This document shows, in pieces, positions 50,665 through 60,008 of a stretch of 64,000 bases of DNA. Made by a program: the position numbers and the translations under genes. How positions within the stretch are numbered: the stretch's first letter is position 1; every line of letters begins with the position of its first letter. Location of the stretch: contig CAYRWR010000001.1 of assembly GCA_964428015.1 (NCBI GenBank), positions 62,001 to 126,000 on the forward strand, written 5' to 3'. The notes under the pieces were generated by a model that was given only the letters and a program-made list of their open reading frames with translations, ran no database searches and was not told where the DNA came from. This DNA comes from CAYRWR01 sp964428015 (lineage in GTDB: Bacteria; Spirochaetota; Brevinematia; Brevinematales; CAYRWR01).

Positions 50665-52058
50665 TACACTGGGATGACCTCAGGAGCCCCACCCTCTACG
50701 CCCTGGTAGACGCCAATAAATTCTACGTATCCTGTGAACGCGCCTTTCGTCCCCACCTGCGGGGGGTCCCGGTGGTAGTGATGTCCAACAATGACGGCTG
50801 CGCTATTGCCGTGAGCCCTGAGGCCAAAGCCCTGGGCTTCACACTGGGTACTCCTATGTACCAGTCCCAGCATCTGGTGCGCCGCCATCACGTTGAGATC
50901 TTTTCCAGCAACTACACTCTCTACGACCAGCTGTCCACCCGGATGATGAATATCCTGCGGGAGAATTGTCCCTGGGTGGAGGAATACTCCATCGATGAGG
51001 CCTTCCTGCTGCTCAAGGGAATGCCCCCTTCCCAGGCCCGGGACTACGGCCTGTTCCTCAAACAGGAGGTCTGGGGCCGTATCCACATCCCGGTATCCGT
51101 GGGCATCGCTCCCACCAAGACCCTGTCCAAGATTGCCCACGAAGTAGCCAAGAAGCACGCTCAACTGGAGGGTGTGTTCGTGATGCACGACCCCCGGCAT
51201 ATCGACTATATATTGTCGCACTTTCCGGTAGAAGACATCTGGAATATAGGAGGGCGTAAGGCCATCCAGTGCCGCAAGGCCGGTATCCGTACCGCCTTTG
51301 ACCTCAAAGGCGCCGACCTGGAGTGGGCCCGCAAACGCTTAGGCGGCAAAGTCGGCCAGGGCATAGTCCTGGAGCTGCGCGGTATCCCCTGCATCCAGTT
51401 TGAAGAGACCCAGGGCCCCCGTCAACTCATCATCAGCGGCCGCTCCTTCAACCACCGCGTCACCCGTCTGGAAGACCTGCAGGAAGCCATCTCCGAGTAC
51501 ACCACCATAGCCATCCGCAAGCTCAGAGAGCAGAACTCCTTTGCCCGGACCGTGGGGGTATTCCTGCAGACTGACCAGTTCAATTCATACGAGCCCCAGT
51601 TCAATATGGGGCATCACACCCGCCTGCCCCGCCCCAGCGCCTACACTCCTCTCCTGATCAAGACCGCCCTGGCCCTCCTGGACCATCTCTACCTCCGCTC
51701 CCGGGAACGCATCCTGTCTCAGGAGCTGAGCAGCCGCCTGCCCCAGGGCTTCCGCTTTGTACGGGCCAATGTGGAATTGGGAGAGATCAGCGGGCCGGAC
51801 TACCAGATGGAGCTGTTTATTCCCCAGGCGGAGTATCAAAAGCAGGATAAAGAAATGCGGTTTATGAAAGCGCTGGACGAGATACGATTGCGCTATGGGG
51901 AAGATGTTATCCGACTGGCCTCCCAGGGACTCAGCCAGGGCTGGACCATGAAGCGGGATTACCTGTCAGAAGGTATCAGCGACCTGGACGATCTAACCAC
52001 CGTCATCACCGGGCACGTTCTGTCAGACCTGGACCATGATAGCTCGAAGGATGTTTGA
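50661..52058 (+). CDS. umuC: UmuC-type translesion DNA polymerase (Y family)
   Basis: 465 residues, from a GTG that overlaps the upstream stop. The palm has YALVDANKFYVSCERAF and EYSIDEAF with the catalytic Asp and Glu. SNNDGCAIAVSPEAKALG and GIAPTKTLSKIAHEVAKK are the UmuC versions of the finger and helical elements. HhH elements and a little-finger domain follow, and the C-terminal WTMKRDYLS matches the UmuC tail. It copies damaged templates as a Pol V-like enzyme. The last 53 bp overlap the convergent SRAP gene. The region is visibly more G+C-rich than the flanks. Confidence 0.95.
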   Translation: MIHWDDLRSPTLYALVDANKFYVSCERAFRPHLRGVPVVVMSNNDGCAIAVSPEAKALGFTLGTPMYQSQHLVRRHHVEIFSSNYTLYDQLSTRMMNILRENCPWVEEYSIDEAFLLLKGMPPSQARDYGLFLKQEVWGRIHIPVSVGIAPTKTLSKIAHEVAKKHAQLEGVFVMHDPRHIDYILSHFPVEDIWNIGGRKAIQCRKAGIRTAFDLKGADLEWARKRLGGKVGQGIVLELRGIPCIQFEETQGPRQLIISGRSFNHRVTRLEDLQEAISEYTTIAIRKLREQNSFARTVGVFLQTDQFNSYEPQFNMGHHTRLPRPSAYTPLLIKTALALLDHLYLRSRERILSQELSSRLPQGFRFVRANVELGEISGPDYQMELFIPQAEYQKQDKEMRFMKALDEIRLRYGEDVIRLASQGLSQGWTMKRDYLSEGISDLDDLTTVITGHVLSDLDHDSSKDV

Positions 52059-52692
52059 CCGTAGGCCAGGCCTCCACCCAGTCATCAGGGCAGGCGGTCA
52101 GCATAGACTGGAGAGTGGGAACCAGACGGGACGGCTCCACCCCGGGGTCCAGCCAGCGTCGGGCCTGCTCCCGGTCCAGGATCACCGGCATGCGGTCATG
52201 GATAGTCTCGAGATAGGGATTAGGGGCAGTAGTAATGATAGTATAACTGGTCAAGGCTTCCCCCTGAGGAGGCTGCCAGGTCTCCCACAGCCCGGCGAAC
52301 AGGAAAAGAGAATCGCCCCGGGGCCGGATAAAGAAGCGGGTCTTACCCCCCGGATCATCCCGCCATTCGTAGTAACCGCCGGCCGGTACCAGGCAGCGCC
52401 GGGCCCGGAAAGCGGATTTGAAGCTGGGTTTATCGGCCACTGTCTCCGACCGGGCATTATGGGTAGGAAATTTAAGCTTGCTGTCTTTAGCCCAGGAGGG
52501 TATGAGTCCCCAGCGGGCCAGGTCCATCACCAGCCCTGAAGACTCCAGTCGAAGTATAGGCCCCTGCTGAGTGGGCGAAAAGTCATAGTTTTCCTCCACC
52601 GACTGCCAGTCAGCACGGGTCAGAGGCAGGAGGTCATGGAAGTCGTAATACAAGCGCTCAAACTCCGCCGGGATGATATACCTACCGCACAT
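52006..52692 (-). CDS. yedK: SRAP-domain abasic-site protein (YedK/HMCES)
   Basis: 228 residues beginning MCGRY, with Cys2 as the catalytic residue that crosslinks to abasic sites in single-stranded DNA. The other SRAP elements are present: ARWGLIPSW, NARSETVADKPSF (Asn), RCLVPAGGYYEW (Glu) and TIHDRMPVIL (His). It shields abasic sites at forks from breakage. The 3' end overlaps umuC by 53 bp in the opposite direction. It fits the DNA-damage island. AGGAG precedes the ATG. Confidence 0.95.
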   Translation of the reverse strand: MCGRYIIPAEFERLYYDFHDLLPLTRADWQSVEENYDFSPTQQGPILRLESSGLVMDLARWGLIPSWAKDSKLKFPTHNARSETVADKPSFKSAFRARRCLVPAGGYYEWRDDPGGKTRFFIRPRGDSLFLFAGLWETWQPPQGEALTSYTIITTAPNPYLETIHDRMPVILDREQARRWLDPGVEPSRLVPTLQSMLTACPDDWVEAWPTVKHPSSYHGPGLTERAR

Positions 52693-52773
52693 ACCGGTCT
52701 CCTGTAAAATTATTATTCTTCTATAACATTATAACAGGATACCGCTATGTTCAACTTTTGGTTATTGATTTTT

Positions 52774-54282
52774 CTACATAACAAAATTCAATATCCGGTC
52801 CAGCACCCGGTACTGTAGGGCTTCAGAAATGTATTCATCTCGGATACTCTCATCACCCGCCAAGTCCGCGATGGTACGGGCGATCTTTAGAATTTTATCA
52901 TAGGTCCGGATAGACAGCATGAATTTTTCCATGGCCAGTCTCAACAGGGCCTCCCCGGTTTTACTGAGGATACAGTACTGCTCCACCATGCGGTGAGTCA
53001 TCTCAGCATTGTTGTACACGCCACTGCCCGCGTAACGTTTCAGCTGTATCCGCCGGGCTGACTCCACTCTGTCCCTAATGGTACGGCTATCCTCTCCGGC
53101 AGGTTGGTTTTTGAGACGGTCATAGTTCATACGGGAGACCTGCACCTGGATATCCATCCTGTCCAGCAAGGGGCCGGAGAGTTTTGTGAGTACTTTCTGC
53201 ATATCTTCCACAGCCCACTGATCCAGGTCCACGTTTTTATTGGACGGATTCATGGCCGCTACCAGCATAAACCGGGCGGGAAAATCCACTGTCCCCTCTG
53301 CTCTGGATATGGTGACTCTGCGGTCCTCCATGGGCTGACGCAATACCTGCAGCACATTGGACTTGAACTGCTGGAATTCATCCAGAAACAGTACTCCGTT
53401 ATGGGCCAGACTGACTTCACCAGGACGGGGCATCCTGCCGCCTCCAATAATAGAAACATCACTGGCAGTATGGTGAGGATTGCGGAAGGGCCTGGCCTGG
53501 ATCAGCGGCGTACGGGCATCCGTCATACCCGCCACAGAATAGATCATAGTAGTCTCCAGAGACTCCTCTACACTCATGTCCGGCAGAATAGTGGAAATCC
53601 GCTTGGCCAGCATCGTCTTACCGGTGCCGGGAGGTCCCACCATCAGCACATTATGCCCGCCTGCTGCGGCTATCTCGATGGCTCTCTTGGCCCCTTCCTG
53701 CCCCCGGATATCCTGCATATCTACATTTTTCTTTCCTTCCGGCAGGGCCTGCACCGCTGCGGGAGGTTGTACAAACGGTAGAATACCCTGGAAATATTCC
53801 ATAGCTTCACTCAGACTGGAAAGCGGGATAATCTCCAACCCTTCCACAACTGACACCTCGCTGTAATTTTCCGCCGGGCAAGCCAGACGCTTGAAATTCA
53901 AGTCCCGGACTTTCAGGGCTATAGGCAAAGCCCCTGGTACGGGTCTCAACTTTCCGTCCAGGGATAATTCCCCCACAATGATGCAATCTTCCAGAGAAGT
54001 CATGTCGTATTGTTCATTCAGTATAGCCAGAGCAATAGGCAGATCAAATAAAGTCCCGACTTTTTTCTGTCCGGCAGGTGCCAGATTTACCACTATTTTT
54101 TTCCCCGGAAAATGAAAGCCTGAATTCTCAATAGCTGATTCCACCCTTTTTACAGATTCTTTTACTGCCACCCCGGCCATACCCACTATCTCAAAGGATT
54201 TTACCTTTGTTACAATATCTACCTCAATCTCAATCTTCATTGTCTCCATTCCATAAAAAGTAGCCGAATATAGTCTGGTCAT
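52774..54282 (-). CDS. comM: ComM/YifB-family Mg-chelatase-like AAA+ ATPase
   Basis: 502 residues; the ATG at 54282 has AGAGG 5 nt upstream, two codons inside the longer frame. The N-terminal Lon-like (ChlI) domain shows SFEIVGMAGVAVKESVKRVESAIENSG and KKVGTLFDLPIALAIL. The AAA+ core has the Walker A GPPGTGKTMLAKR, Walker B LFLDEFQQF and a C-terminal lid. ComM helps branch migration of incoming DNA in natural transformation; other YifB proteins have unclear roles. No competence gene is adjacent. Confidence 0.93.
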   Translation of the reverse strand: MTRLYSATFYGMETMKIEIEVDIVTKVKSFEIVGMAGVAVKESVKRVESAIENSGFHFPGKKIVVNLAPAGQKKVGTLFDLPIALAILNEQYDMTSLEDCIIVGELSLDGKLRPVPGALPIALKVRDLNFKRLACPAENYSEVSVVEGLEIIPLSSLSEAMEYFQGILPFVQPPAAVQALPEGKKNVDMQDIRGQEGAKRAIEIAAAGGHNVLMVGPPGTGKTMLAKRISTILPDMSVEESLETTMIYSVAGMTDARTPLIQARPFRNPHHTASDVSIIGGGRMPRPGEVSLAHNGVLFLDEFQQFKSNVLQVLRQPMEDRRVTISRAEGTVDFPARFMLVAAMNPSNKNVDLDQWAVEDMQKVLTKLSGPLLDRMDIQVQVSRMNYDRLKNQPAGEDSRTIRDRVESARRIQLKRYAGSGVYNNAEMTHRMVEQYCILSKTGEALLRLAMEKFMLSIRTYDKILKIARTIADLAGDESIRDEYISEALQYRVLDRILNFVM

Positions 54283-54464
54283 ACACACCTCTATCTTTAT
54301 TTTCTTTATACCTTAATCAGATTAATTTGTTATTTATTGTTAGTTATTTATGTTTTTATTGTTATTATATACAATACTAGTTTTACACTATTTGCCATAT
54401 TACGTTTATATAAAGCATGCCCGGGCTGTTTATAGTCAGATTTGAAATAATTTTTGTTCTAGTC

Positions 54465-54492
54465 TTGACTTATCCCATGCGCATGTTACAAT
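54465..54492 (+). promoter_or_regulatory. promoter of the STAS-phosphatase genes
   Basis: TTGACT (54465-54470) and TACAAT (54487-54492) are separated by 16 bp; the spacer contains the palindrome CATGCGCATG (54476-54485). Confidence 0.65.
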
Positions 54493-54522
54493 GAATAAGA
54501 TGAAAAAAAACCGGAGGAAATA

Positions 54523-54849
54523 ATGAAGTACGAGATAAAAGATTACAAGGGTAAAGCCCTCCTGATTATAAAAGAAAATCTGGTTACAGACCCGGCAGCC
54601 CGGGAATTCAAGGAAGTGCTGACTACTCTTATTGATGAAGGTAAAAAAGAAATCATTATTGATTTCTACGAAGTAGCCTTTATCGGCAGCAGCGGTATCG
54701 GTAAACTCCTCCTGGCTTATAAAAGACTGGATGATCTGGGCGGCAACATCTTTATAGTGGGTCTGAATAAGGATATCAAGGAACTGTTTATTACCTTCCG
54801 TCTGAATGAATTCTTCCCCATATACGACAATATAGACGAAATAGAATAA
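54523..54849 (+). CDS. STAS-domain anti-sigma-factor antagonist
   Basis: 108 residues, a single STAS domain of the SpoIIAA/RsbV type. The regulatory motif is VAFIGSSGIGKLLLAYKRL, with the phosphorylatable Ser in DSSG-like GSSG (about residue 57). When dephosphorylated such proteins bind an anti-sigma kinase and release its target. GGAGG precedes the ATG. The neighbour at 54906 carries both a PP2C phosphatase and a HATPase kinase-like domain, so the two probably form a partner-switching pair. Confidence 0.9.
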   Translation: MKYEIKDYKGKALLIIKENLVTDPAAREFKEVLTTLIDEGKKEIIIDFYEVAFIGSSGIGKLLLAYKRLDDLGGNIFIVGLNKDIKELFITFRLNEFFPIYDNIDEIE

Positions 54850-54856
54850 GCTCCAG

Positions 54857-54879
54857 GGCGGCTTAAAGGCCGCCTTTTT
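54857..54879 (+). terminator. terminator after the STAS gene
   Basis: GGCGGC (54857-54862) pairs with GCCGCC (54869-54874) around a 6-nt loop, followed by five T. Some read-through into the phosphatase gene is likely, since no strong promoter is seen in between. Confidence 0.85.
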
Positions 54880-54905
54880 CTTTATATTGTCAATCAAGGA
54901 TTACT

Positions 54906-57332
54906 ATGGTATTGCAGTGGGTACTGAGTCTTTCAGCAATAGTTATCGCTTTTTTAATAGGGACATGGATACAACAAAGAATCCACCGAAAACAGGGTCG
55001 AGGATTTATTGATTTTTTTAGAAATAAATCCGATTTCCATTCCAGTTTCACTTCCATACTCAATACTGACCATCTACTCAACCAAATAATTTCCTCCATA
55101 AATCTCCACCCGGGCATTTCCCATATTTCACTCATTAAACTGCATGCCGGTGAAAAAACAGAAATTCTAAGCAGCAGTACGGTCAGTGATCCCACTATAG
55201 TAGAACTTCTGGACAAGCTGGTTTCCTATCAGGATTCCGATTCTGTTCATCTGGAACCAGGAAGCCCTCTTTTTCATTTACTGCCTGATACAGTGACACA
55301 CAACCAGGACCTGCATTGCCAGCTGCTTTCTTTACCGGTATTGCCCCTGCAAATGACCTATGCCCTGGCAGTTTTCTACCAGCCTAATCAATGGAACAAA
55401 GAGAGCCTGCAGTTCCTGAAGTCTTTTCAATTTCAATTGCAACTGATTTTGTATTACAAAGATTTCACTCAGCGTTACCGTGAAAACTATGAATTACTGG
55501 ACAACGTCTTTTTCAGAGGCCCCTTACCCATGAGTATCAGCGATTCTGCGGGCCAGTTAATAAAAAGCAATTCCAAATTTAAAGTCATGTTTGATCCGGC
55601 TATCCAGAATATCACTGAACTCATCGCACCGGAACAGCTGGATGAAATCTTCCGCGGTAATTCCGTGGAGACAGACTTGAATTACAATCAAAAGTTCCTC
55701 AAGATCCAGGGGTTTCCTGTCTACTCTGACCGGGGAGATGTGACCGGTGGGGTATTTATCATCATTGATGAATCCATACAATACCTGCTCTACCGCAAAC
55801 TGGAGATATCTGAGAAACGCTACCGTAAGCTGATCAAAAAATTGCCGGTCGGTCTGGCCATTTTAAATAAAGATGCCAGAATATTTTTTGTTAATGACAA
55901 TTTTATGTTCAGCCTGGGATTAGCCAATCTCACCCAGCTGCAGGGCAGACACCTCCAGGAGTTCTTTGATTTTGAAGATGAAGATATTGAAGAGATCCTC
56001 TCTGAGACGGACAAAGTGGAAAGCCAGTATTATAAGTTCAATTCCAAGCAGGAATTCGGCAATCGTATTTTTTCCGTCAACCTCCGTAAAGTCGAACTGG
56101 GTGAAGAAGACCTGATCGAAGCTGTCTTCCAGGATATCTCACTGGAAAATGCGCTGTACAGCCAGCTGGATGAAAAGACCAAACTGCTGGAAGAGGAACT
56201 GAATACCGCCAAAGTCGTACAGGAACATATTCTGGCTATTCCACCTATCTACACTCCCGGTATCAGATTCCACACTCTCTACAAACCGTCCTACCAGCTG
56301 GGGGGAGACTTTTTTGATATCATCCCTATAGATGAAAGCCATCTGGGTGTCATTATAGCCGATGTGGCGGGTCATGGTGTCTCCGCTTCTTTAATCACCG
56401 CTATGCTTAAAATTCTGGTGGAATTTGCCCCCAAAGACCCCCACAAATTGACTGAAATGATGAGTTATCTCAATACCGGTTTATTGAAAATCATCCCAGA
56501 AGACAGCTATCTGACCATGTTTTACGGTATCATCGATACTGTACAGTATAAGATGCAGTATATCAACTGCGGCCACCCCTTCCCCCTGGTTTATGATGAC
56601 AAAAAGGAAGAAGTCATTATACTCAAAGGTATGGGTTTCCCTTTGGGTAGTCTGCAAAATCTTTCTTTTGAGGACCTGATACAAAAAGTAGATTTGCCTT
56701 CGGACGGCAAGATCCTGCTCTACACCGATGGTATCATGAATTTTAAAAAAGGCAATAACACCATCAATTTTGAAAATATGCAGAATGTATTCAGTAAATG
56801 TGCCGGTATGCGCACTAGAGAAATCCTGGATAATATCTATATCAATGTGGTGAAAAATGCCACTACCTTCTCAGAAGATGATATTTCCATGCTGCTGCTG
56901 ATTTTTAACCGCAAGATTGCTTTTAAAAACTATCTATCTATTCCCTCCAATGTCCTGGAGATAGACCTGGCCATAGTAAAGATCCTGAGCGCTATCAGCC
57001 AGAAAATCCCCCTGGGGGAAGAAGATCAGTGGAAGCTCTATACCGCGCTTTATGAAGCCATGATCAATGCGGTAGAACATGGCAACAAATTTAACGTCCA
57101 GAAACGGGTCACAATAATCTACCGTATATTTGCCACCAATTGGCTGGCCTTTAAAATCAGAGATGACGGCCCTGGTTTTAAACCGAACTCTATTCCTGAT
57201 CCTCTGGCCCAGGAAAATCTATTGAAACCTTCCGGACGGGGACTGTTTATGATCTTCAAAATGATGAAAAAAGTCCGCTATAACACCAGCGGAAATGAAA
57301 TCACCATGTATATGCAAGTCAGCGGAAACTAA
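54906..57332 (+). CDS. PP2C phosphatase (SpoIIE-type) with PAS and C-terminal HATPase domain
   Basis: 808 residues. An N-terminal membrane segment (QWVLSLSAIVIAFLIGTWI) is followed by a GAF-like region to about 200, two PAS-like regions near 200-295 and 300-410 (LPVGLAILNKDARIFFVNDNFMFSLG), a coiled coil, and a PP2C domain with QLGGDFFDIIPID and VIIADVAGHGVSASLITAML metal ligands and ILLYTDGIMNF. From about 670 there is an RsbW-like HATPase (YEAMINAVEHGNKF, IRDDGPGF, SGRGLFMIFKMM). It should dephosphorylate the STAS partner in response to a signal at the membrane. AAGGAT precedes the ATG. Confidence 0.92.
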   Translation: MVLQWVLSLSAIVIAFLIGTWIQQRIHRKQGRGFIDFFRNKSDFHSSFTSILNTDHLLNQIISSINLHPGISHISLIKLHAGEKTEILSSSTVSDPTIVELLDKLVSYQDSDSVHLEPGSPLFHLLPDTVTHNQDLHCQLLSLPVLPLQMTYALAVFYQPNQWNKESLQFLKSFQFQLQLILYYKDFTQRYRENYELLDNVFFRGPLPMSISDSAGQLIKSNSKFKVMFDPAIQNITELIAPEQLDEIFRGNSVETDLNYNQKFLKIQGFPVYSDRGDVTGGVFIIIDESIQYLLYRKLEISEKRYRKLIKKLPVGLAILNKDARIFFVNDNFMFSLGLANLTQLQGRHLQEFFDFEDEDIEEILSETDKVESQYYKFNSKQEFGNRIFSVNLRKVELGEEDLIEAVFQDISLENALYSQLDEKTKLLEEELNTAKVVQEHILAIPPIYTPGIRFHTLYKPSYQLGGDFFDIIPIDESHLGVIIADVAGHGVSASLITAMLKILVEFAPKDPHKLTEMMSYLNTGLLKIIPEDSYLTMFYGIIDTVQYKMQYINCGHPFPLVYDDKKEEVIILKGMGFPLGSLQNLSFEDLIQKVDLPSDGKILLYTDGIMNFKKGNNTINFENMQNVFSKCAGMRTREILDNIYINVVKNATTFSEDDISMLLLIFNRKIAFKNYLSIPSNVLEIDLAIVKILSAISQKIPLGEEDQWKLYTALYEAMINAVEHGNKFNVQKRVTIIYRIFATNWLAFKIRDDGPGFKPNSIPDPLAQENLLKPSGRGLFMIFKMMKKVRYNTSGNEITMYMQVSGN

Positions 57333-58202
57333 ATGGACATCCTTCATCAACCAATACTCCTCACTGAAATCCTGGAATCTTTTAAAATCCAACCCAAAAG
57401 TAATATCGCAGATGTCACCTGCGGTGAAGGCGGACATTCTCTGGCATTTGCACGTCTTAATCCCCAGGGGACTCTAATCTGTTTGGACAGAAATACCGAT
57501 ATACTGGAAGTAGCCCGGGAAAGACTAAAAGATTTTTCTCAGGTACGCTTTGTAAATGACACTTTCGATCACCTTGACCGGGTTCGTCAAAACCTGGGAT
57601 TACCCCTGCTGGATGGAATACTGGCTGACCTGGGTATTTCCATGTTTCACTTGAAGAACCGGGGTCTGGGTTTTAGTTTTGAAGATGCTGAATCCCTGGA
57701 TATGAATCTGGACGGAAAGGGGACAACAGCTAAAGATGTAGTAAACCATTTTAAAGAAGATGTGATTGCCGATATCCTATACAAGTACGGTGAAGAGTAT
57801 GAGTCCCGCCGTATTGCCAGGGCTATTGTACAGAACAGGCCTATTGAGACCAGCAAAGAATTAGCCAATATTATTACCCGGGCAAAAAAACAGTCCAGGG
57901 GAAGGATTCATGCGGCGACCAAATCGTTTCAGGCCCTGAGGATATATGTTAACAGGGAGTGGGAACTACTGGAAAGTTTTCTTCCTTTGGCTGTAGACCA
58001 GTTAAGACCTGGAGGCAAGCTGGCGGTGATCACTTTTCATAGCCTGGAAGACCGCATTGTCAAATGGCGCTTCCGTGAAATGGCTGAACAGGAGCTGGGC
58101 ACAATCATCACTAAAAAGCCCCTGATTGCCGGGGAGGATGAGCTGCAGCACAACCCAGCCTCCCGTAGTGCTAAACTGAGAATATTTGAAAAAAGGATGT
58201 AG
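57333..58202 (+). CDS. rsmH: 16S rRNA (cytosine-1402-N4)-methyltransferase
   Basis: 289 residues of the RsmH (MraW) family. The SAM site is in NIADVTCGEGGHSLAFA and LICLDRNTDILEVA, with DGILADLGISMFHLKNRGLGFSF and the C-terminal GGKLAVITFHSLEDRIVKWRFREM. It methylates C1402 in the decoding centre. The ATG directly follows the phosphatase stop codon. mraZ is not upstream, but ftsL follows as in the classical dcw cluster. Confidence 0.95.
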   Translation: MDILHQPILLTEILESFKIQPKSNIADVTCGEGGHSLAFARLNPQGTLICLDRNTDILEVARERLKDFSQVRFVNDTFDHLDRVRQNLGLPLLDGILADLGISMFHLKNRGLGFSFEDAESLDMNLDGKGTTAKDVVNHFKEDVIADILYKYGEEYESRRIARAIVQNRPIETSKELANIITRAKKQSRGRIHAATKSFQALRIYVNREWELLESFLPLAVDQLRPGGKLAVITFHSLEDRIVKWRFREMAEQELGTIITKKPLIAGEDELQHNPASRSAKLRIFEKRM

Positions 58203-58203
58203 T

Positions 58204-58560
58204 GTGAAAAGCAGCCGATTTCTCTTTTTTGTCATGATCAGCCTGGGTTTTGCCTTTCTCATCACACAGCAGAGAATGGAATCCCGTCAATATGACATCC
58301 AGATCAGTCAGTTGAACAAAGACATAGAAAACATCAATTCACAGAAAAGAGACATCCATTTCCAGATACAGCAGCAAAAACAACGTCTGACTTTAAATTC
58401 CACCCAGGATGTAGGGTTACCTATTTCCATGAATGATATTGTGCCTGTACAACTGGAAGAATCCCCCGGTATGCTGGCTCTGGCCCCTACCAATAATTCT
58501 CCGGTTGATCAGGTACTGACCAAACTGTTTATCTGGTCTCGTCAGAACAAACTTCAATAA
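58204..58560 (+). CDS. ftsL: FtsL-like cell division protein
   Basis: About 118 residues from a GTG at 58204 with AAGGA about 7 nt upstream; the longer frame overlaps rsmH. One membrane helix (SRFLFFVMISLGFAFLIT) is followed by a coiled coil (QISQLNKDIENINSQKRDIHFQIQQQKQRL), as in FtsL/DivIC. The C-tail of 55 residues is polar. Its position directly after rsmH supports FtsL, which links FtsB and FtsQ at the septum. ftsI does not follow. Confidence 0.8.
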   Translation: MKSSRFLFFVMISLGFAFLITQQRMESRQYDIQISQLNKDIENINSQKRDIHFQIQQQKQRLTLNSTQDVGLPISMNDIVPVQLEESPGMLALAPTNNSPVDQVLTKLFIWSRQNKLQ

Positions 58561-58706
58561 AATCCTCCAGCTAAAAATCACCTTGTCATTCTTTCCCCAT
58601 TTCAGTATATTTTGGGGGTAACCGTTTACAATCCGCATCTGAGCATTCCTGTTTATTTCTTGTTTTGATGTAGTGTTGTCCTTCGGAAAAATCACTGGAG
58701 TAAATC

Positions 58707-60008
58707 ATGTTGACAAAAGATATAGTTCTCAACGCCCTGAAAGTAATAGAAGATCCCGATCTGCACCGGGATATAGTCAGTCTGGGTTTCATCAAAGATC
58801 TGAACATCGAAGAAGAAAAGGTCTCTCTGTCCATTGAACTGACCACTCCTGCCTGTCCTATCAAAGACAGATTTAAATCTACAGCGGAACAGATACTACT
58901 GGGACTGCCCGGCATCAAACAGGCTGTAGTGACAATGACCAGCCGCCCTGCTCCTGTACGCCAGGCAGTGGAGAGTAGTCTATCCGGGGTTAAAAATATC
59001 ATCGCTGTAGCCAGTTGTAAAGGCGGAGTGGGAAAATCTACCGTGGCTGCCAACCTGGCCGCGGAATTATCCCGCCGCGGACATGCAGTGGGGCTTCTGG
59101 ACACGGACATCTTCGGGCCTTCTCTGCCTACTTTATTCCATCTGCACAATTCACCGGTAACCCAGCAGAAAAACGGGTGGATTGATCCCGTAGAACACAA
59201 TGGTCTGAAACTGATGAGCTTCGGCTTTCTATTTCCTGACCAGCCGGTGGTGATGCGTGGACCTATGGTATCAGGATACATTCAGCAGATACTGCATACC
59301 GTTAACTGGGGTGAACTGGACTTTCTGGTGTTGGACCTGCCTCCCGGCACGGGTGATATCCAGCTCACCATAACCCAATCTGTTAAAATCACCGGTGCTG
59401 TTATTGTGACTACCCCTCAATCACTAGCTATTGCCGATGTCGCGCGCGGTATCCAGATGTTTGAAAAAGTCGATGTCCCCATGCTGGGTGTAGTGGAAAA
59501 CATGGCATATTTTATCTGTGGAAACTGCAGCACTCGTCACCACTTATTTGGAGACGGTACCAGGCCTCCATTTGAAGATCGCTTTGGCTTGCCTACTCTG
59601 GCTGAACTGCCTATTGAGTCTATACTGACTGAAGGGCTGGCTTCCTACCAGGGTCACCCGGATATTACAGCCATGACAGACCAGGTAGCTATGGCCCTGG
59701 GCAGACGCACCGCCGGCGGGGATGCCGTGCCTGTGGTAGAAAAATCAGGTCATAATATCCTTATACATTGGACAGACGGCAGTGAATCTGTAGTAGCAGC
59801 CCGGGAAGTCAGAGCCGCCTGCCAATGCGCAAATTGTGTGGATGAGTACAGCGGCGCTCCCCTTCTGGATCCTGCTTCTATTCCTCAGGATCTGGAAGCT
59901 CTGGAGATCACACCCATCGGACATTACGCGGTTTCAATAAAATGGTCAGATGGCCATGAATCAGGAATTTATTCCTGGAAAATGCTGGAAAAAACTGCGG
60001 GGAAGTAA
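58707..60008 (+). CDS. mrp: Mrp/ApbC Fe-S carrier with MIP18 and DUF971 domains
   Basis: 433 residues with three domains: an N-terminal MIP18/DUF59 domain (ALKVIEDPDLHRDIVSLGFIKDL), a Mrp/NBP35 ATPase (ASCKGGVGKSTVAANLA deviant Walker A, FGPSLPTLF, LDLPPGTGDIQLTITQ, and ENMAYFICGNCSTRHHLFG with the CxxC pair), and a C-terminal DUF971 domain (ILIHWTDGSESVVAAREVR, YAVSIKWSDGHESGIYSW). It transfers iron-sulfur clusters to apo-proteins. TGGAG precedes the ATG. It is a single gene. Confidence 0.93.
   Translation: MLTKDIVLNALKVIEDPDLHRDIVSLGFIKDLNIEEEKVSLSIELTTPACPIKDRFKSTAEQILLGLPGIKQAVVTMTSRPAPVRQAVESSLSGVKNIIAVASCKGGVGKSTVAANLAAELSRRGHAVGLLDTDIFGPSLPTLFHLHNSPVTQQKNGWIDPVEHNGLKLMSFGFLFPDQPVVMRGPMVSGYIQQILHTVNWGELDFLVLDLPPGTGDIQLTITQSVKITGAVIVTTPQSLAIADVARGIQMFEKVDVPMLGVVENMAYFICGNCSTRHHLFGDGTRPPFEDRFGLPTLAELPIESILTEGLASYQGHPDITAMTDQVAMALGRRTAGGDAVPVVEKSGHNILIHWTDGSESVVAAREVRAACQCANCVDEYSGAPLLDPASIPQDLEALEITPIGHYAVSIKWSDGHESGIYSWKMLEKTAGK

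Noticed and set aside
53104..53781. Long plus-strand frame inside comM.
   Set aside because: It is the shadow of a well-conserved AAA+ gene.
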